A stretch of DNA of 64,000 nt from DASTPP01 sp035762175 (GCA_035762175.1 DASTPP010000048.1:16311-80310); one strand, 5' to 3'; shown: positions 49,783 to 58,006, counted from the stretch's first letter. The notes: generated by a model not told the origin, from the letters alone. A program made the numbers and translations.

Positions 49783-51845
49783 CCGTCGAGCTCTCCGTCC
49801 GCGACGTGCGCGACGCCCTGTCGCTCGAGGCGGGCCTCGAGCCCGGCGGCGGCGCGGCGCGGCGCGCGCTCGGGCAGGCGTTCCACCAGACCTTCGCCGG
49901 CCTCGTGTCCGACGACCCGTCGCGGGGCGGCCTGCGCTTCGTCTACGAGGCGGCCGGCGACGACGCCGACGGCAAGCGGCGCCTGCTCGAGCACGCGTAC
50001 GCGACCTCGGTCGGCCCCTGGCTGACGCGCGAGCAGCCGGGCCTGCAGGCGGAGTCCGGGCAGGTGCTCTTTCTGTGGAGCGCCGTCCGCGCCCTGACCG
50101 ACTGGCTCTACGACCTCGTCGCCGCGCTGCGCGCCTCCGGCGACGGGCCGGCCCGCTGGCAGGACGCCGCGCGCGCCTTGCGCGCCGAGGTGCGCTTCGA
50201 GTGCGAGCTGCGCGAGCCGGGCTGGCGCGAGCCCGTGCGCTTGACGGGCGTCGCCGACGCGTTCGTCGACGTCCGGCGGGGGCGGCGGCCTTGCGTCGTC
50301 GAGCTCAAGCTCGGAGGCCGGCGCCCCGCCGTCGATCTCGGACAGGCCGCCCTCTACCGCCTGCTCGCCCAGCGCGCGAGCCCCGACGGCGCGCCGGCGG
50401 CCGTGGCCCTGGTGCGCTTCTCGCCGGGCGTCGAAGAGACGCTCTTCGAGGCGCCCGCCCTGGCCGACGCGGAGGCGACGCTCCTCGGCGTCATCGGACG
50501 CCTCGCCGGGGTCGACGGCTCCCGACCCGCCGCGCCCGCTTCGTCGTCGAAGGGCCCCCCGTCTCGAACCGACGCACCCGCTTCGTCGTCGAAGGGCCCC
50601 CCGCCTCGACCCACCGCACCTGCCTCGGCGCCGAAGGGACAACCGGTCGCGACGGCGCCCGTCGCCAAGGCGCCCGACGCGACGCCCGAGGTGGTCCCCA
50701 GCACCAAGCCTTCCGGCACGATGAGGCCCCGCCCGCAGGGCGCGGCGAGCGGCCCCGCCTCGGCCGCGGACGCGCGCTACGCGTCGCTGGGCGAGCGCCT
50801 GCAGAGCGCGCTGCGCGAGCACGTGCCCGACGTGCAGGTGGTCGGCAACCCCGCGGTCGGCCCGCGCTTCGTCCGCTTCGAGCTGCGGCTCGGCCGCGGC
50901 GGCAAGGTTGACAAGGTCAAGGCCGTGGCGCCCGAGGTGGGGCTGCGGCTCAAGCTGACCAAGCAGCCCATCGTCATGCACGCCGGCGGCCGCTTGACCG
51001 TCGACGTCGAGCGCGACGACCCCGTCACCCTGCCCTTCGCGGCCATCCGGCCCGAGCTCGAGGCGCTACGCCGGCCCGGCGGCTCGTCGTGCTTGCCCAT
51101 CGGGGTCGATCTCGGGGGCACGCTGCACCTCGCCGACCTGGCCGACCCGAGCTCGGCCCACGCGCTCGTGGCGGGCACGACGGGCAGCGGCAAGACCGAG
51201 TGGCTGCGCACGGCCATCGCGGGCCTCGTGCTCACCAACACGCCCGAGACCTTGCGCCTCGTGCTCATCGACCCGAAGCGCGTCGCGTTCTCCGACCTGC
51301 GCCGCTCGCCCTTTCTCTGGACCCCCTCGTCATTCTGGGACAACGGCGGCGACGCCGACGTGGTCGAATTGCTCGAGGCCCTCGCGGCCGAGATGGACCG
51401 CCGCTACGGCCTGCTCGCCGAGGCCGGCGTCGACCACCTGCTCGAGTACGCCGCCAAGACCGGCGCCGCCATGCCCCGGCTCGTCTGCTTCTGCGACGAG
51501 TACTTCGCCCTCCTGGCGCAGGGCGATGGCGCGCAAGAGAAGGCCGTCAAGCGCCTCGTCGGCGTGCTGGGCGCGAAGGGCAGGGCCGCCGGCGTTCACC
51601 TCGTTCTGGCGACCCAGCAGCCGAGCCGCAAGGTCGTCTCGGGCCCCATCGACGCCAACATACCTTGCCGGGTCGGCCTGATGATGGCGAACGCCATCGA
51701 CTCGCGCATGATCATCCAGGCGGCGGGGGCCGAGCGGCTCACCGGGCGCGGCGATCTGCTCTACAAGTCGATCGGCGACCCGGTGCGCCTGCAGAGCCCC
51801 TACCTCGCGAGCGACGAGCGGGCGCGCGTCTTCGGCGGCAGGTAG
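49779..51845 (+). CDS. PD-(D/E)XK (RecB/Cas4-like) nuclease fused to an FtsK/SpoIIIE-type DNA translocase
   Basis: The 688-residue protein joins two machines. Residues 25-245 show a RecB/Cas4-like nuclease fold: LGQAFHQTF (His36), TGVADAFVD (Asp160), CVVELKLGG (Glu175, Lys177) and LGQAALYRLLAQ (Gln189, Tyr193), the D...ExK...QxxxY pattern. A Pro/Ala/Ser linker covers about 248-330. The translocase part has Walker A AGTTGSGKTEW (465-475), Walker B LVCFCDEYFALL (568-579) and the FtsK motifs HLVLATQQPS and DLLYKS. No membrane segments or gamma domain are visible. It overlaps the AAA gene by four bases. It may track along DNA and cut it. Confidence 0.85.
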   Translation: MTVELSVRDVRDALSLEAGLEPGGGAARRALGQAFHQTFAGLVSDDPSRGGLRFVYEAAGDDADGKRRLLEHAYATSVGPWLTREQPGLQAESGQVLFLWSAVRALTDWLYDLVAALRASGDGPARWQDAARALRAEVRFECELREPGWREPVRLTGVADAFVDVRRGRRPCVVELKLGGRRPAVDLGQAALYRLLAQRASPDGAPAAVALVRFSPGVEETLFEAPALADAEATLLGVIGRLAGVDGSRPAAPASSSKGPPSRTDAPASSSKGPPPRPTAPASAPKGQPVATAPVAKAPDATPEVVPSTKPSGTMRPRPQGAASGPASAADARYASLGERLQSALREHVPDVQVVGNPAVGPRFVRFELRLGRGGKVDKVKAVAPEVGLRLKLTKQPIVMHAGGRLTVDVERDDPVTLPFAAIRPELEALRRPGGSSCLPIGVDLGGTLHLADLADPSSAHALVAGTTGSGKTEWLRTAIAGLVLTNTPETLRLVLIDPKRVAFSDLRRSPFLWTPSSFWDNGGDADVVELLEALAAEMDRRYGLLAEAGVDHLLEYAAKTGAAMPRLVCFCDEYFALLAQGDGAQEKAVKRLVGVLGAKGRAAGVHLVLATQQPSRKVVSGPIDANIPCRVGLMMANAIDSRMIIQAAGAERLTGRGDLLYKSIGDPVRLQSPYLASDERARVFGGR

Positions 51846-51969
51846 CCGCGCGGGCCTCCGCGGCCAAAGGCCGGGGCGCGGGCGCCGCCGGCGGCGAAGG
51901 CCGAGGCGTGGGCGCCGGCGGCGGGGCGGCGCCGCGCGACCCCGCGCGCCGGGCCGGCCGCCGCCCCGC

Positions 51970-52812
51970 TCAGCGCCCCCGCGCCGCCGTCGCGTCGCGC
52001 TCGCAGAGCACGAAGCGCAGGCGCTCGTCGCACGTGCGGTTGTTCATCTCGAACGCGAACTGGTGGCGCATCTCGACGCAGCGCTCGAGATCGTTGGGGT
52101 TCAGGTTCGGCTCGCCGTCGCGCCAGGGCCAATTGCCGAAGGTGTGGTACATCCAGGGCTCGCCGCTCTGCCACGTGAACAGGTACGCGAGCTCTTGCGG
52201 CGTCGCGGGCACGGGCGCGTCCGTGCGCGCGCCGATCCATACGTCGCTGTCGACCTGCGAGTCGCCCCCGCCCTCGAACAGGTAGGAACGCAGCTCGTCG
52301 TACTCGGCCGTGCTCGCCAGCGAAGCGAGCTGCGACGAGAGCGCTTTGCAGTCGTCGCGGGCTTCGTCCCATGACCATTCGGTGCGCGAGCTGCCGGGCG
52401 GCGTCGCCTTCGAGCCCTCGGTCAAGAGGAAGAAGCACGAGCCGGGCGCGCTCGCCTTGCCGAACTCGCCCTTGCTCTCGTCGCAGTCGGCCGGCGTGCC
52501 CCCGCCCGCGCCCGCGCTGCCCGCCCCGCCCCCGGCGCCCCCAGTGCCACCCACCCCCGCCGCCCCTGCCGCCCCGACCGGGTCGCCCGCCCCCGCCCCG
52601 CCGCCCGTGCCCGCCTCGCCCCCGAAGCCCGGGGCGCCCGCCCCCGCGCTGCCCTGCCCCGCCCCGCCCTCGGGCACCTCGGGGCTCGCAGAGCCGTTGT
52701 CGCCGCGCCCTTGCGCGTCGAGCGAGCAGTGCGCGAGCGCCGCCAAGAGCGCGAGCGCCGCCGATGGGCCGTAAACCGTACGCCAGAGCACCCCTTGGTT
52801 CACAGGTGTCAT
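51970..52812 (-). CDS. Lipoprotein with C-type-lectin-like domain
   Basis: The 280-residue protein has a signal and lipobox (LALLAALAHC, Cys29), a long Gly/Ala linker (about 48-107), and a C-type-lectin-like domain (about 110-272). The latter has WSWDEARDDCKALSSQLASL, VWIGARTD (191-198), WPWRDGEPNLNPNDLERCVE and NNRTCDERLRFVLCE. The Glu-Pro-Asn triplet (234-236) is the classic mannose-type Ca2+/sugar motif. Cys155, 245, 261 and 270 fit the usual disulfides. It may bind glycans of prey or neighbours at the cell surface, which is inference. An upstream in-frame ATG at 52866 is possible but adds basic residues before the signal. Confidence 0.85.
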   Translation of the reverse strand: MTPVNQGVLWRTVYGPSAALALLAALAHCSLDAQGRGDNGSASPEVPEGGAGQGSAGAGAPGFGGEAGTGGGAGAGDPVGAAGAAGVGGTGGAGGGAGSAGAGGGTPADCDESKGEFGKASAPGSCFFLLTEGSKATPPGSSRTEWSWDEARDDCKALSSQLASLASTAEYDELRSYLFEGGGDSQVDSDVWIGARTDAPVPATPQELAYLFTWQSGEPWMYHTFGNWPWRDGEPNLNPNDLERCVEMRHQFAFEMNNRTCDERLRFVLCERDATAARGR

Positions 52813-52998
52813 TTCGAGGGTGAAGGCCAGAAGCGTCAAGGGCCGACGTCGCGATCGTCTCGACATCTCTTGGGAAGGTGTTCGACCCCCCGCCCGGGAG
52901 CGCTGACCTTATCTGGCCAGGGGTCGGACCCCTCCGCTTGCGAGCGCCGGCACACTTCGAGGGGGTCGACCCCCCTCGCTTCAACCTTGGCGTTCTTC

Positions 52999-53415
52999 AG
53001 AGAGGGGTCTGACGGCCCTCGCGAGGACGCGAGCGTGCCTGGTGGGGGTCCGACCGTTGGGGCGAGCCCGCGAGCGTACGTGGTGGGGGGGTCCGACCGT
53101 TGGGGCGAGCCCCCGAGCGTGCCTGGGGGGGGGGTCCGACCGTTCGGTGAGCCCGCGAGCGTGCCTGATGGGGGGGTCTGACCGTTGGGACGAGCCCGCG
53201 AGCGTGCCTGGCGGGGGGGGTCCGACCGTTCGGCGAGCCCGCGAGCGTGCCTGGCGGGGGGGGCCGACCGTTCGGCGAGCCCGCGAGCGTACCTGGTGGG
53301 GGGGTCTGACCGTTCGGCCAGTACGCGGGCGTGCCTGGCGGAGGGGTTTGACCGTTCGGCCAGTACGCGAGCGTGCCTGGCGGGGGGGCCCGACGGTTTG
53401 GGCGGTTCGTCATGC
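52999..53415. repeat. Ten-unit 41-44-bp GC-rich tandem array
   Basis: The anchor GACCGTT (or close variants) recurs at 53011, 53052, 53095, 53138, 53180, 53224, 53266, 53308, 53350 and 53392. Spacings are 41, 43, 43, 42, 44, 42, 42, 42 and 42 bp. Each unit has a run of five to nine G, then TCCGACCGTT, a GGCGAGCCCGCGAGCGT core and a CCT end. Differences in G-run length account for much of the spacing jitter. Degenerate GGGGTC/GACCCC pieces precede it from about 52870. The array fills most of the 689-bp gap (52813-53501) between the divergent lectin and CXXCH-protein genes. It holds both promoters, none of which could be identified. Confidence 0.92.
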
Positions 53416-53501
53416 ACGTCGAGATCGCCCGCGCGCCCCATCCGTCGGAAGCCCCCCGACGGGTTGACGCTGCCGCCGGCGGGCCGGCGAGGGAGGTCAC
53501 G

Positions 53502-55496
53502 ATGGGTGTATGGACGACCCCGAAGCAGGCGCTTCGGGCCTTGGCGGTCGTGTGTCTTTTGGCGCCGGCGGGCTGCCTCGTCTCGCGGGCGATCGGGCGG
53601 CGGGGCGGAGAGCCGGCGGCGGACGGCGAGCGGTCGGGCGGCCGGGCGCTGCGGGCGGCGCCGCCGGTCCAGTGCGGGGCGAGCAAGGCGGGTGCGATCG
53701 CAGCGAGGCTGGCGGCCCCCGAGGGCAACGCCGAGGCGAGGGCGGGGGCGCAGCGGGGGCTCGCCTTCGTGGCGCGCGAGGCGCAGGCCTGGCAGGCGCA
53801 GCACAGGTGTTATGGCTGCCACGTGCAGGCCGTCACGCTCGAGGCGCTCTCGGTCGGCCGGCAGCACCGCTACGAAGTGCCGGAGTCCGATCTCGACGCC
53901 ATCCGGGGCGGCATGCTGACGCTCTCGGGCGGGGCCCGCGGCCCGAACGGGCTGTCGCTGCGCGGCGACACGTACCTCATCGAGACGGCGAAAGAGTTCG
54001 GCGCGGCCGCCTTCGCGCGCTACGACGAGTTCGTGGGGCCGGGGCTGCGCGACGAGCTCGTGCGCGTGGCGGGCGAGCTGCTCGAGTACCAGCAGCCCGA
54101 CGGGTCGGTGCGCGCGAGCCGCACCAGCCTGCCGGTCGAGGCCGGGGCGCTGCAGGCGACGACGCAGGCGATGCAGGCGTTCCGGCGGGCGTACGCGCAC
54201 TCGGCCGACGAGCAGCGCTGGCTCGGGCCGCTGCGCCAGGCCGAGGCCTTCGTGCAGGCGCGGGCGGCGGCGCTCTCGGACGACGCCAACGCCAACGTGG
54301 TCGACGTCAACTACGCGCTCATCGGGCTGCTCTCGGCGGGGGCGCAGGGCGGCGAGGCGACGATGCGCGCGCTCGCGGCGCGGCTGCGGGGCCTGCAGCG
54401 GGCCGACGGGGGCTGGGGCTTCACGCCGGGCGAGGACGCGAGCGCGTTCGCGACCGGCCAGTCGCTCTACGCGCTGCGCCTGCTCGGCGCGGGCGACGGA
54501 GACCCGGCGGTCGCGCGGGGCACCGCGTGGCTGCTCGCGCACCAGGCGGGCGACGGGGGCTGGTCGCACGCGGGCCGCGGCAAGGCCGAGGCGATGTGGG
54601 CGGTGCTCGGGCTCGTCTCGGTCGACGTGCTCTCGGTGGCGGTCACCGGCGTCGAGGACGGGCAGCACCTGCGGGGGTCGGTGCCGATCCGGGCGAAGGC
54701 GACGTCGAACGGGGGCGAGGCGGTCGAGCGGGTCGAGATCTCGGTCGACGACGTGCCCGTGCACCGGGCCTGCGGGGCGGGCGCCGAGTACGCGCTCGAC
54801 GCCGGGGCGCTCGACGCGGGCGTGCACACGATCGAGATCGCGGCGAAGGACGCCCGCGGGCGGACGAGCCGGCGGCGGCTCGAGGTGTACAGCGGCGCGC
54901 ACTACCTGACGCGGCTCGGCGCGCGCTTCGAGCGGGGGCAGACGCAGGTCTCGCTCCGCAACGTGGCGCCGAAGGGCACGGCCGGCCGCGTCGTGTTCAA
55001 GGTGTTCGCGGCGGGCGAGGGCCCGGCGGCGCGCGGGCCCGAGGTGCACAAGAGCACGCACGCGAGCTCGGAGGGGCCGATGATCGTCTCCTGGGACGGC
55101 CGCGACCCCTCGGGCGAGCCGCGCCCGAAGGGGCGCTACGTGGCCGAGCTCTCGTTCGTCGACGAGGGCGGGCGCACGCTGCAGTCGGCCGAGCTGCCCT
55201 TCGTGCACGACACGCCCGAGGCGCAGCAGGCGGCGTTCGGCGAGATCGCCGGCGCGCTCACCGTCAACGGCCAGGCCCCCGCCGCCAACACCTGGGTCGA
55301 CCTCGTCGACGAGCGGGGGCGGGTCGTGCAGCGGGCGCTGACGACCGAGGCGGGCAACTACCGCTTTCGCAACGTCGACGGCGGGCGCTACCGGGTGCGC
55401 GTCGACCGCAAGGGCTTTCACCAGAGCGACGCGCCCGCCGCGGCCGCGCCCGCGAAGGCGAGCGAGGCGCCGACGCTCGACCTGAAGATCAAGTGA
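53502..55496 (+). CDS. Secreted lipoprotein with a CXXCH motif, terpene-cyclase-like repeats and Ig/FlgD-like domains
   Basis: The 664-residue protein has a lipobox (VCLLAPAGC, Cys25) and a single HRCYGCHVQA segment (103-107) matching the c-type haem-binding pattern CXXCH. Next comes an alpha/alpha-toroid region with prenyltransferase/squalene-cyclase-type repeats (YQQPDGSV, LQRADGGWGFTPGEDA, LAHQAGDGGWSHAG). Further parts are an Ig-like domain (about 380-460), a FlgD-like segment (SWDGRDPSGEPRPKGRYVAELSF) and a C-terminal carboxypeptidase-regulatory-like domain (about 580-645). GGGAGG lies just upstream of the ATG. Function is unknown. A role in envelope redox or polymer handling is a guess. 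Confidence 0.75.
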   Translation: MGVWTTPKQALRALAVVCLLAPAGCLVSRAIGRRGGEPAADGERSGGRALRAAPPVQCGASKAGAIAARLAAPEGNAEARAGAQRGLAFVAREAQAWQAQHRCYGCHVQAVTLEALSVGRQHRYEVPESDLDAIRGGMLTLSGGARGPNGLSLRGDTYLIETAKEFGAAAFARYDEFVGPGLRDELVRVAGELLEYQQPDGSVRASRTSLPVEAGALQATTQAMQAFRRAYAHSADEQRWLGPLRQAEAFVQARAAALSDDANANVVDVNYALIGLLSAGAQGGEATMRALAARLRGLQRADGGWGFTPGEDASAFATGQSLYALRLLGAGDGDPAVARGTAWLLAHQAGDGGWSHAGRGKAEAMWAVLGLVSVDVLSVAVTGVEDGQHLRGSVPIRAKATSNGGEAVERVEISVDDVPVHRACGAGAEYALDAGALDAGVHTIEIAAKDARGRTSRRRLEVYSGAHYLTRLGARFERGQTQVSLRNVAPKGTAGRVVFKVFAAGEGPAARGPEVHKSTHASSEGPMIVSWDGRDPSGEPRPKGRYVAELSFVDEGGRTLQSAELPFVHDTPEAQQAAFGEIAGALTVNGQAPAANTWVDLVDERGRVVQRALTTEAGNYRFRNVDGGRYRVRVDRKGFHQSDAPAAAAPAKASEAPTLDLKIK

Positions 55497-55572
55497 GGCG
55501 CGACCGCCCGGGCCGCGCCCCCGGCTGACCTCGGCCCGCACCGGCCGCCCCGGAGGCGACCGGCGCGCCGAC

Positions 55573-56052
55573 TCACCTCGGCTCGTGCAGATCGGCCTGG
55601 CAGCGACCGCCGCGGCAGAGGCAGCCGCCGCCGCCGCAGTCGAAGGTGCCGGGGCGGCACTCCATCGAGCAGAGCACGGCGCGGCAGTCGGGCTTCTGCG
55701 CCGCGGCGACGCAGGACTTCGGGTGGCAGCAGTCGGCCGGCGCGCAGTCGGCGTCGCTCGCGCACGCGGCGCCCGCCCCGGCCGGCGCGCCGGCCCCCTT
55801 CGTCGCGCTCGCCCCGGTCGCTGGGCCCGGCCGGGTTGTCGTCGGGCCCGCTCCGGCGGTCGGGCCGGCCCCGGGGCCGCTCGCGACCGGCGCGGTGGGG
55901 CCGACCCCGGGGCCGCTCGCGACCGGCGCCACCGACGGGGCGGGCACGTCGGGGGTCGGGCGCGGCGAAGGCTCGGGGCGTTCGCCCGTGCTGGTCGTAC
56001 AGGCCGCGAGCAGCAAGCACGCGAGGGGCAGGAGCGTCGTTCGCATCGGCAT
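55573..56052 (-). CDS. Cys-rich lipoprotein
   Basis: The 159-residue protein has a lipoprotein signal (LACLLLAAC, Cys18) and a Pro/Gly/Ala linker with repeated VASGPG units (about 40-90). The C-terminal domain has 12 Cys in about 55 residues (CASDADCAPADCCHPKSC, CRAVLCSMEC, DCGGGGCLCRGGRC). This pattern is common in myxobacterial surface proteins and could be a disulfide-rich binding domain. No function assigned. It is convergent with the gene upstream. Confidence 0.7.
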   Translation of the reverse strand: MPMRTTLLPLACLLLAACTTSTGERPEPSPRPTPDVPAPSVAPVASGPGVGPTAPVASGPGAGPTAGAGPTTTRPGPATGASATKGAGAPAGAGAACASDADCAPADCCHPKSCVAAAQKPDCRAVLCSMECRPGTFDCGGGGCLCRGGRCQADLHEPR

Positions 56053-56192
56053 GGCCTAGCACCCGTTCTTTCGCGACGCGAAATGATCGCAGCGCCCCCG
56101 CCGGCCGCCGCCCCGCACGGCGAGCCTCGGGCCCCCGCCCCGCCGGCTTCTCGCCCCGGCGGCGGGGCCCGTGGCATGCTCGGCCCGAGCCC

Positions 56193-56909
56193 ATGCGTTT
56201 CGACGCCCTCTACGACTACTGCGCCTCGTTGCCGCACGCGACCCTGAGCGTCCAGTGGGGCGATCACGACGTGTTCAAGGTCGGCGGCAAGATGTTCGCC
56301 GTCCTGACGCAAGATCTCGACGTCGGCTTCCGGCTCTCGATCAAGGCCGAGCCCGACGAGTTCGACGCGCTCTGCGGCGAGCACGGCGTCAGGCCCGCGC
56401 CGTACATGGCGCGCAACCTTTGGGTCCAGATCGTCGCCGACAACAGCCTCGGCCCCGACCGGCTGCGCTCGCTCGTGGCGCGCTCGCGCGAGCTCGTGTT
56501 CGCGAAGCTGCCGCCCAAGCAGCAGCGGGCGCTCACCGCGGGCGCGCCCACCGCGGTGCCCGGCGGTGAGGCACCCCCGAAGGCGGCCGGGGCCGCGAAG
56601 CGCGGCGCGACGCGCAAGGCCTCCGGGGCGGCGAAGCGCCCTGCATCGGCGAAGGCGCCCGCGGCGGCGAAGCGCGCTGCGGCGGGCCAGACGGCGGCGA
56701 AGGGGCGGACGGCGGCGAAGCGCCCTGCGCCGGCGAAGGCGCCCGCGGCGGCGAAGGGGGGGACGGCGGCGAATGGGCGGACGGCGGCGAAGGGGCGGAC
56801 GGCGGCGAAGGGCCGGACGGCGGCGAGCGCGACCGGGGGGGCGGCGAAGCGCACGGCGCGGGGCGAGGCGAAGGGGGCGGGGCGGGCGGGGACGCGGCGC
56901 GAGGGTTGA
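56193..56909 (+). CDS. MmcQ/YjbR-family protein with histone-H1-like Lys/Ala tail
   Basis: The 238-residue protein has an N-terminal YjbR domain (about 1-115; MRFDALYDYCASLPHATLSV, VFKVGGKMFAVL, RNLWVQIVADNSLG). The tail (about 118-238) is made almost wholly of Ala, Lys, Gly, Arg and Pro with AAKGRTAAKR- and KAPAAAK-type repeats, as in histone H1-like proteins and the tails of many nucleoid proteins. YjbR proteins have a double-wing fold suited to DNA or phosphate contacts. A DNA-compaction or tethering role is inferred. The tail is encoded by repetitive DNA prone to length change. The start at 56193 fits the domain edge. Confidence 0.8.
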   Translation: MRFDALYDYCASLPHATLSVQWGDHDVFKVGGKMFAVLTQDLDVGFRLSIKAEPDEFDALCGEHGVRPAPYMARNLWVQIVADNSLGPDRLRSLVARSRELVFAKLPPKQQRALTAGAPTAVPGGEAPPKAAGAAKRGATRKASGAAKRPASAKAPAAAKRAAAGQTAAKGRTAAKRPAPAKAPAAAKGGTAANGRTAAKGRTAAKGRTAASATGGAAKRTARGEAKGAGRAGTRREG

Positions 56910-56968
56910 GGGGGCCCGGGTCGGCCTTGCGGCCGGGCCGGCGCGCGCCCAGAACGAGGGGCGAGCGC

Positions 56969-57943
56969 ATGACGAGCCCCCCGAGCCGCTACCGAAACCT
57001 CGACGGCAGCGAGGCGCAGCCCTTCGCGCGGGTGTTCCGGTGGGCGGTGGTCGACCGGGTGCTGGGCCGGCGGCGCAGGTCGCCGCCGAACGCGCCGGTG
57101 CCCCGCGTCGACCCCGACGAGGCGCGGCTCGCCGAGCCGCCGCCGCCGGGCCGGCCGGCGCGCCTGACCTGGCTCGGCCACGCGAGCTGGCTCGTGCAGC
57201 TCGACGGCGTCTCGCTGCTCATCGACCCGGTGCTCGGCGACAGCATCGGCGGCGTCGTCAAGCGCAACGTCGCGCCCGGGCTGCCGCCCTCGCGCCTGCC
57301 GCGCGTCGACGCGTCGCTCGTCACGCACAACCACCGCGACCACCTCGATCTGCCCTCGCTCGAGGCGGCCGGGGCGCGCGTCGTGGCGGGGCTCGGGCTC
57401 GGGCCCTTCTTCGCGCGGCGGGGCCTCGAGGCGACCGAGCTCGCGTGGTGGCAGGCCGCGCAGGTCGGCCCCGTGCGCGTCAGCTTCGTGCCCTCGCAAC
57501 ACTGGAGCCGCCGCGGCCTCTTCGACACCAACGCGACGCTCTGGGGCGGCTTCGTCATCGAGGGCAGCGCGGCCCGGCTCTACCACTCGGGCGACACGGC
57601 CTACTTCGACGGGTTCGCCGAGATCGGCCGGCGCTACCCCGGGCTCGACGCGGCCCTCTTGCCCATCGGGGCCTACGACCCAAGCTGGTTCATGGAGCGG
57701 CAGCACCTGAACCCCGAGCAAGCCGTGCGCGCCTTCCTCGATCTCGGGGCCGCGCACTTTCTGGCCATGCACTGGGGCACGTTCAAGCTGACCGACGAGC
57801 CGCTGCTCGAGCCCCCCGAGCGGCTCGAGGCCGAGTGGCGAAGGCTCGGGCTCGCCCCCGGCGCGAAGCACGTGCTCGCGGTCGGCGAGACCCTCGACGT
57901 GGGGGGCGGGGCGACCGAGGCCGCCCCCGCCGAGGCGCGATGA
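56969..57943 (+). CDS. Metallo-beta-lactamase-fold hydrolase, NAPE-PLD-like
   Basis: The 324-residue protein has the MBL fold: the metal motif THNHRDHLD (His120, His122, Asp124, His125), then PSQHWSRRGLFDTNATLWGGFVIE (His178), YHSGDTAYF (Asp209) and MHWGTFKL. The HW...DTN...LWGG block is typical of N-acyl-phosphatidylethanolamine phospholipase D relatives. Bacterial members probably act on phospholipid or other phosphodiester substrates. GAGGGG lies about seven bases before the ATG at 56969, which was preferred to the upstream frame opening at 56906 because that adds only Arg/Gly residues. It appears in tandem with the YjbR-type gene. Confidence 0.87.
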   Translation: MTSPPSRYRNLDGSEAQPFARVFRWAVVDRVLGRRRRSPPNAPVPRVDPDEARLAEPPPPGRPARLTWLGHASWLVQLDGVSLLIDPVLGDSIGGVVKRNVAPGLPPSRLPRVDASLVTHNHRDHLDLPSLEAAGARVVAGLGLGPFFARRGLEATELAWWQAAQVGPVRVSFVPSQHWSRRGLFDTNATLWGGFVIEGSAARLYHSGDTAYFDGFAEIGRRYPGLDAALLPIGAYDPSWFMERQHLNPEQAVRAFLDLGAAHFLAMHWGTFKLTDEPLLEPPERLEAEWRRLGLAPGAKHVLAVGETLDVGGGATEAAPAEAR

Positions 57944-57978
57944 CGAACGAAAGGCCCCCTCGGCGGGCGGCGGTTTTT
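57926..57978 (+). terminator. Candidate terminator after the NAPE-PLD-like gene
   Basis: A 10-bp GC stem (57926-57935 with 57958-57967) encloses a 22-nt loop and is followed after six bases by TTTTT. The left arm overlaps the end of the hydrolase gene. An AT-rich TATTATAG follows at 57980-57987 and could serve as the -10 of the next gene, but no matching -35 is present. Confidence 0.4.
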
Positions 57979-58006
57979 CTATTATAGTAGAGGCTACGGT
58001 ACTACG

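Noticed and set aside
41099..51845. Classification of the island as a known BREX, DISARM, Dnd/Ssp, Wadjet or Druantia system
   Set aside because: No methylase, PglZ, phosphorothioation gene, long-coiled-coil SMC or the defining large helicase is seen. The overlap with those systems is limited to general families.
41099..51845. Recent horizontal island with integrase or attachment sites
   Set aside because: No integrase, transposase, tRNA-anchored direct repeat or composition shift was found at either edge.
52997..53728. Minus-strand frame with 14-residue Pro/Thr repeats
   Set aside because: The repeat comes from the 42-bp DNA array, which leaves several frames open. The frame overlaps the start of the confident lipoprotein gene and has no signal or ribosome site.
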